A stretch of DNA of 64,000 nucleotides, taken from positions 10,172 through 74,171 of the forward strand of contig CABIZF010000015.1 of NCBI GenBank assembly GCA_902363135.1. The letters are read 5' to 3'. The position numbers and the translations under genes were made by a program. Origin of the DNA: Lachnospiraceae bacterium (GTDB taxonomy: Bacteria; Bacillota; Clostridia; Lachnospirales; Lachnospiraceae). The notes under the pieces are model-generated. The model saw only the letters and a program-made list of their open reading frames with translations, did not search any database and was not told the origin of the DNA. Shown piece after piece: positions 62,004 to 64,000 of this stretch. Each line of letters begins with the position of its first letter. Position 1 is the stretch's first letter.

Positions 62004-63008
62004 ATGAAAGCAAAAAAACAATTTTCTGTGCTTGCCCTGACCGCATCTGTCCTGCTCACCGGATGCTCCCTCACTCCTGACACAAACGCTACTGTCTCAA
62101 AGACCGGCTTTTTCCTTGACACGGTCGTCTCCCTGACCCTTTACGGCACAAAAGAAGAAGCACCCCTTAATGAGTGCTTTTTACTTCTGGAAACATATGA
62201 ATCCCTGCTCAGCCGTACAAAGGAAGGCAGCGATGTCTGGAAGATTAATCACAGCAATGGTTCTCCTGTCGTCGTCTCGGATGAGACTGCTCAGCTGATT
62301 CAGACCGCATTAGACTACAGTGTGCGCTCGGATGGCGCTTTTGATATTACGATCGCTCCTTTGCTTGATCTGTGGAATTTCAAGCCGGAACAGCATGAGG
62401 GAACTGTGCCGGATGCAGACCAGATTCAGGAAGCTCTTTCCCATGTTGACTATAAAAATGTACAGCTGGACGGCACGACAGTAACCCTGCTCGATCCGCA
62501 GGCATCCATTGATCTCGGCGGCATAGCAAAGGGCTATATCGCAGACCGTCTCCGCGATTATCTCGTTTCCAAAAGCTGCGGCAGCGCCCTAATCAACCTC
62601 GGCGGCAATATTCTCACAGTAGGTGAGAAGCCAGACGGCTCCGCGTTCCGCGTCGGTATCCGCAAGCCATTCTCCGAATCCGACAAGCAGCTCGAGACTG
62701 TCGCCTGCAAAGACCGCTCTGTCGTCACCTCCGGTACCTACGAGCGCTATTTTGAGCAGGACGGAAAACGCTATCACCACATTTTGAACCCCGCTGACGG
62801 CTATCCGGTTGAAAACGGACTGGCCAGCGTCACGATACTCTCCCCTGCTTCCACCGATGCCGACGCCCTGAGCACGGCCTGCTTCGTGCTCGGAGCGGAA
62901 AAAGGACTGGGGCTGATCGAAACGCTTGATGGAATTGAGGCTCTGTTTGTGACCGATGAACTAGAAGAGATTGCATCGTCGGGATTTACAGCGTACACCA
63001 TTTCATGA
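62004..63008 (+). CDS. apbE: FAD:protein FMN transferase (ApbE), lipoprotein
   Basis: 334 residues. A lipoprotein signal with lipobox LLTGC (Cys21) is followed by the ApbE domain: FDITIAPLLDLWNF (about 112-125), IDLGGIAKGYIADRLRDYL (about 171-189), INLGGNILTVGEKPDG (about 198-213) and the late DADALSTACFVLGAEKGL (Asp-Ala-x2-T motif binding Mg2+/FAD). It attaches FMN to Thr/Ser of exported or membrane flavoproteins such as Rnf/Nqr subunits. It is one of only two intact genes on the plus strand here, alone in its transcription unit, no target flavoprotein nearby. Start ATG 62004 with AAGGAA upstream. Confidence 0.94.
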   Translation: MKAKKQFSVLALTASVLLTGCSLTPDTNATVSKTGFFLDTVVSLTLYGTKEEAPLNECFLLLETYESLLSRTKEGSDVWKINHSNGSPVVVSDETAQLIQTALDYSVRSDGAFDITIAPLLDLWNFKPEQHEGTVPDADQIQEALSHVDYKNVQLDGTTVTLLDPQASIDLGGIAKGYIADRLRDYLVSKSCGSALINLGGNILTVGEKPDGSAFRVGIRKPFSESDKQLETVACKDRSVVTSGTYERYFEQDGKRYHHILNPADGYPVENGLASVTILSPASTDADALSTACFVLGAEKGLGLIETLDGIEALFVTDELEEIASSGFTAYTIS

Positions 63009-63019
63009 TGATAATACAC

Positions 63020-63772
63020 TCACACACTCAGCTTTTTTTCGGCCATCCATCCGGAGAGTATCAACAGCATTACCGCGAGCACCGCAAGCACGCCGAGCTG
63101 TGCCCAAAAATGAGCAAAATCAGAAGCAGTAACCGGAATCATCCGGTCTGCCAGATCAACCAATTTTACCATCCCCCAGTTGAGCACAAAAAACAGCACA
63201 ATCGCAAGCGGTGTCGCAAGCTTACTCTGAACGAATACGGTGCGCACAGCAATGATCGCGGTAAACCCTGCCGCGATCATCCCGATCCAGCTGATGATTA
63301 GCTGTCCTATGCCGAGCAGCGTCCAGTCCCAGGTGATATCGATCTCCACCCACTCATTCAGCAAACGTTTTAAAATCTCAAAAAACTGTCCGAAGCTGCT
63401 GTTTGCTGCCAGATAGGCAGAGAAGCAAAGAAAAAAAGCTCCGACAAAAAGTGCCGCCGTCAAAAGAATCTGGCAGACTGCAGCCAAAATTTTTGCCCCG
63501 AGAATCGTATAGGCCGGATACGGAATCATAAACAGCATGTGACTTTCTTTTGTCCGCAGATCCCGATTGAGCACGAGCAGGCATTCCACACCGATATACA
63601 TCGAAGTAAACGCTCCTGCCACCACCAGAAGAACCAGCGATGTCGCCTGCCACTCCTCTCTTTCCAGCATCGTGCCGAGCATGAATATCAGCGTGAGCAC
63701 GAGCAGAATACCTCCGATCACATATTTCGAAAACATCTGTTTTTTCCATTCATATTTAAAGATCTTTCCCAT
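63020..63772 (-). CDS. ABC-2 type membrane protein (putative permease)
   Basis: 250 residues with six membrane segments. The MGKIFKYEWKKQMFSKYVIGG start and RDLRTKESHMLFMIPYPAYTILGAK (shown in part; about 70-94) are typical of ABC-2 exporter permeases of the lantibiotic/bacitracin-resistance type in Firmicutes. No ATPase gene is adjacent in the window; the upstream side is cut by a degenerate A repeat and an IS element, so its partner may have been lost or lie elsewhere. Start ATG 63772 behind AAGGAAGAG. Confidence 0.75.
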   Translation of the reverse strand: MGKIFKYEWKKQMFSKYVIGGILLVLTLIFMLGTMLEREEWQATSLVLLVVAGAFTSMYIGVECLLVLNRDLRTKESHMLFMIPYPAYTILGAKILAAVCQILLTAALFVGAFFLCFSAYLAANSSFGQFFEILKRLLNEWVEIDITWDWTLLGIGQLIISWIGMIAAGFTAIIAVRTVFVQSKLATPLAIVLFFVLNWGMVKLVDLADRMIPVTASDFAHFWAQLGVLAVLAVMLLILSGWMAEKKLSV

Positions 63773-63790
63773 TTTTTCTCTTCCTTTCGT

Positions 63791-63844
63791 AAAGCGGACA
63801 TTTGCAATCTATCCCCGCAGCTCTGCCCGTTGCTTGCCCACTGC
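63791..63844 (+). repeat. A-family repeat, degenerate left-end copy 5
   Basis: AAAGCGGACATTTGCAATCT followed by ATCCCCGCAGCTCTGCCC, a diverged version of the left end and extra block of A3. It runs directly into IS-end-like sequence. Confidence 0.55.
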
Positions 63845-63904
63845 CTAGAGCGTGTTATATGGTACAGTTGTTTGCAGTATGATGTACTAGAGCGTGTTTG
63901 AAAA
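63845..63904. mobile_element. Two IS end-like copies (CTAGAGCGTGTT)
   Basis: CTAGAGCGTGTT occurs at 63845-63856 and again at 63887-63898. The second continues as GAGCGTGTTTGAAAA and leads into the transposase start, so it is probably the left inverted end of the IS; the first is probably a remnant of another insertion at a CTAG-type target. Confidence 0.5.
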
Positions 63905-63975
63905 TTAAAAATTGCACAAAACATATGTTTTTATGCCCTTTTTCATGATAAAATAAAGAAAAAGGGGTGTTTATT

Positions 63976-64000
63976 ATGTTGCGGCGATATGAATTGACTG
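63976..64000 (+). CDS. IS5-family-like transposase, N-terminus only (runs off the window)
   Basis: MLRRYELT, the usual opening of IS5/IS427-group transposases (MLRRYELTDEQW type), behind AAAGGGGTG. Only eight codons lie in the window, so the assignment rests on this opening and on the IS-end-like sequence just upstream. Confidence 0.5.

Overview
The window reads as chromosomal DNA of a low-to-mid-GC Gram-positive Clostridia, most likely Lachnospiraceae. This is inferred from the gene set (BMP/NupOPQ nucleoside ABC importer, choline-binding-type amidase, GGGtGRT protein with a NifU-like scaffold, Panacea toxin-antitoxin, Wzm/Wzt surface glycan export, strong AGGAGG ribosome binding sites); no rRNA or marker gene settles it. 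Nearly all genes lie on the minus strand. I found no tRNA, rRNA or CRISPR array.

Layout. 0.25-2.5 kb: YihY/BrkB membrane protein and a SpoIID/LytB-domain protein. 2.6-9.9 kb: a PfkB sugar/nucleoside kinase on the plus strand, meeting tail to tail a BMP-type nucleoside importer whose lipoprotein carries a very long Thr/Glu-rich repeat and whose last permease gene is frameshifted. 9.9-13.1 kb: a multi-PAS hybrid histidine kinase split by one in-frame TAA. 13.7-17.4 kb: ilvN-ilvC-leuC-leuD. 17.5-24.5 kb: amidase, CBS protein, two small proteins, PTS EIIA, M42 aminopeptidase, FtsH. 24.8-43.2 kb: a large surface-polysaccharide locus. 43.3-48.5 kb: decayed ORFs, then phosphatidylserine decarboxylase, phosphatidylserine synthase, a flippase-like protein, a PAP2 phosphatase and a HAD hydrolase. 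48.8-55.1 kb: a secreted coiled-coil protein with an MMPL transporter, then a ZIP metal transporter. 55.1-58.6 kb: a graveyard of mobile-element fragments around an intact Panacea/PemK toxin-antitoxin pair. 58.8-63.8 kb: GGGtGRT/NifU-like pair, galE, apbE, an ABC-2-type membrane protein. The right edge enters an IS5-like insertion sequence.

The polysaccharide locus combines an ABC exporter (Wzm/Wzt with a C-terminal substrate domain), a methyltransferase ending in a repeated coiled coil, eight GT2 glycosyltransferases, a GtrB-like transferase with TM anchors, two GtrA proteins, a DUF2304 protein, two large polytopic proteins and an LtaS-type sulfatase-fold transferase. The parts list resembles streptococcal rhamnose-polysaccharide loci (Gac type) and ABC-dependent O-antigen loci. 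The portion from about 27.3 to 39.3 kb is visibly more AT-rich than its flanks, so the locus looks mosaic.

The least explained signal is a family of about 160-bp structured intergenic repeats (called A and B here), all in the same orientation, whose hairpins keep pairing although the stem sequences differ between copies. A second family (C) has inverted termini and often ends within a few bases of a stop codon. I interpret A/B as possible non-autonomous relatives of single-strand transposons (IS200/IS605 type) or an undescribed structured RNA; this is a hypothesis.
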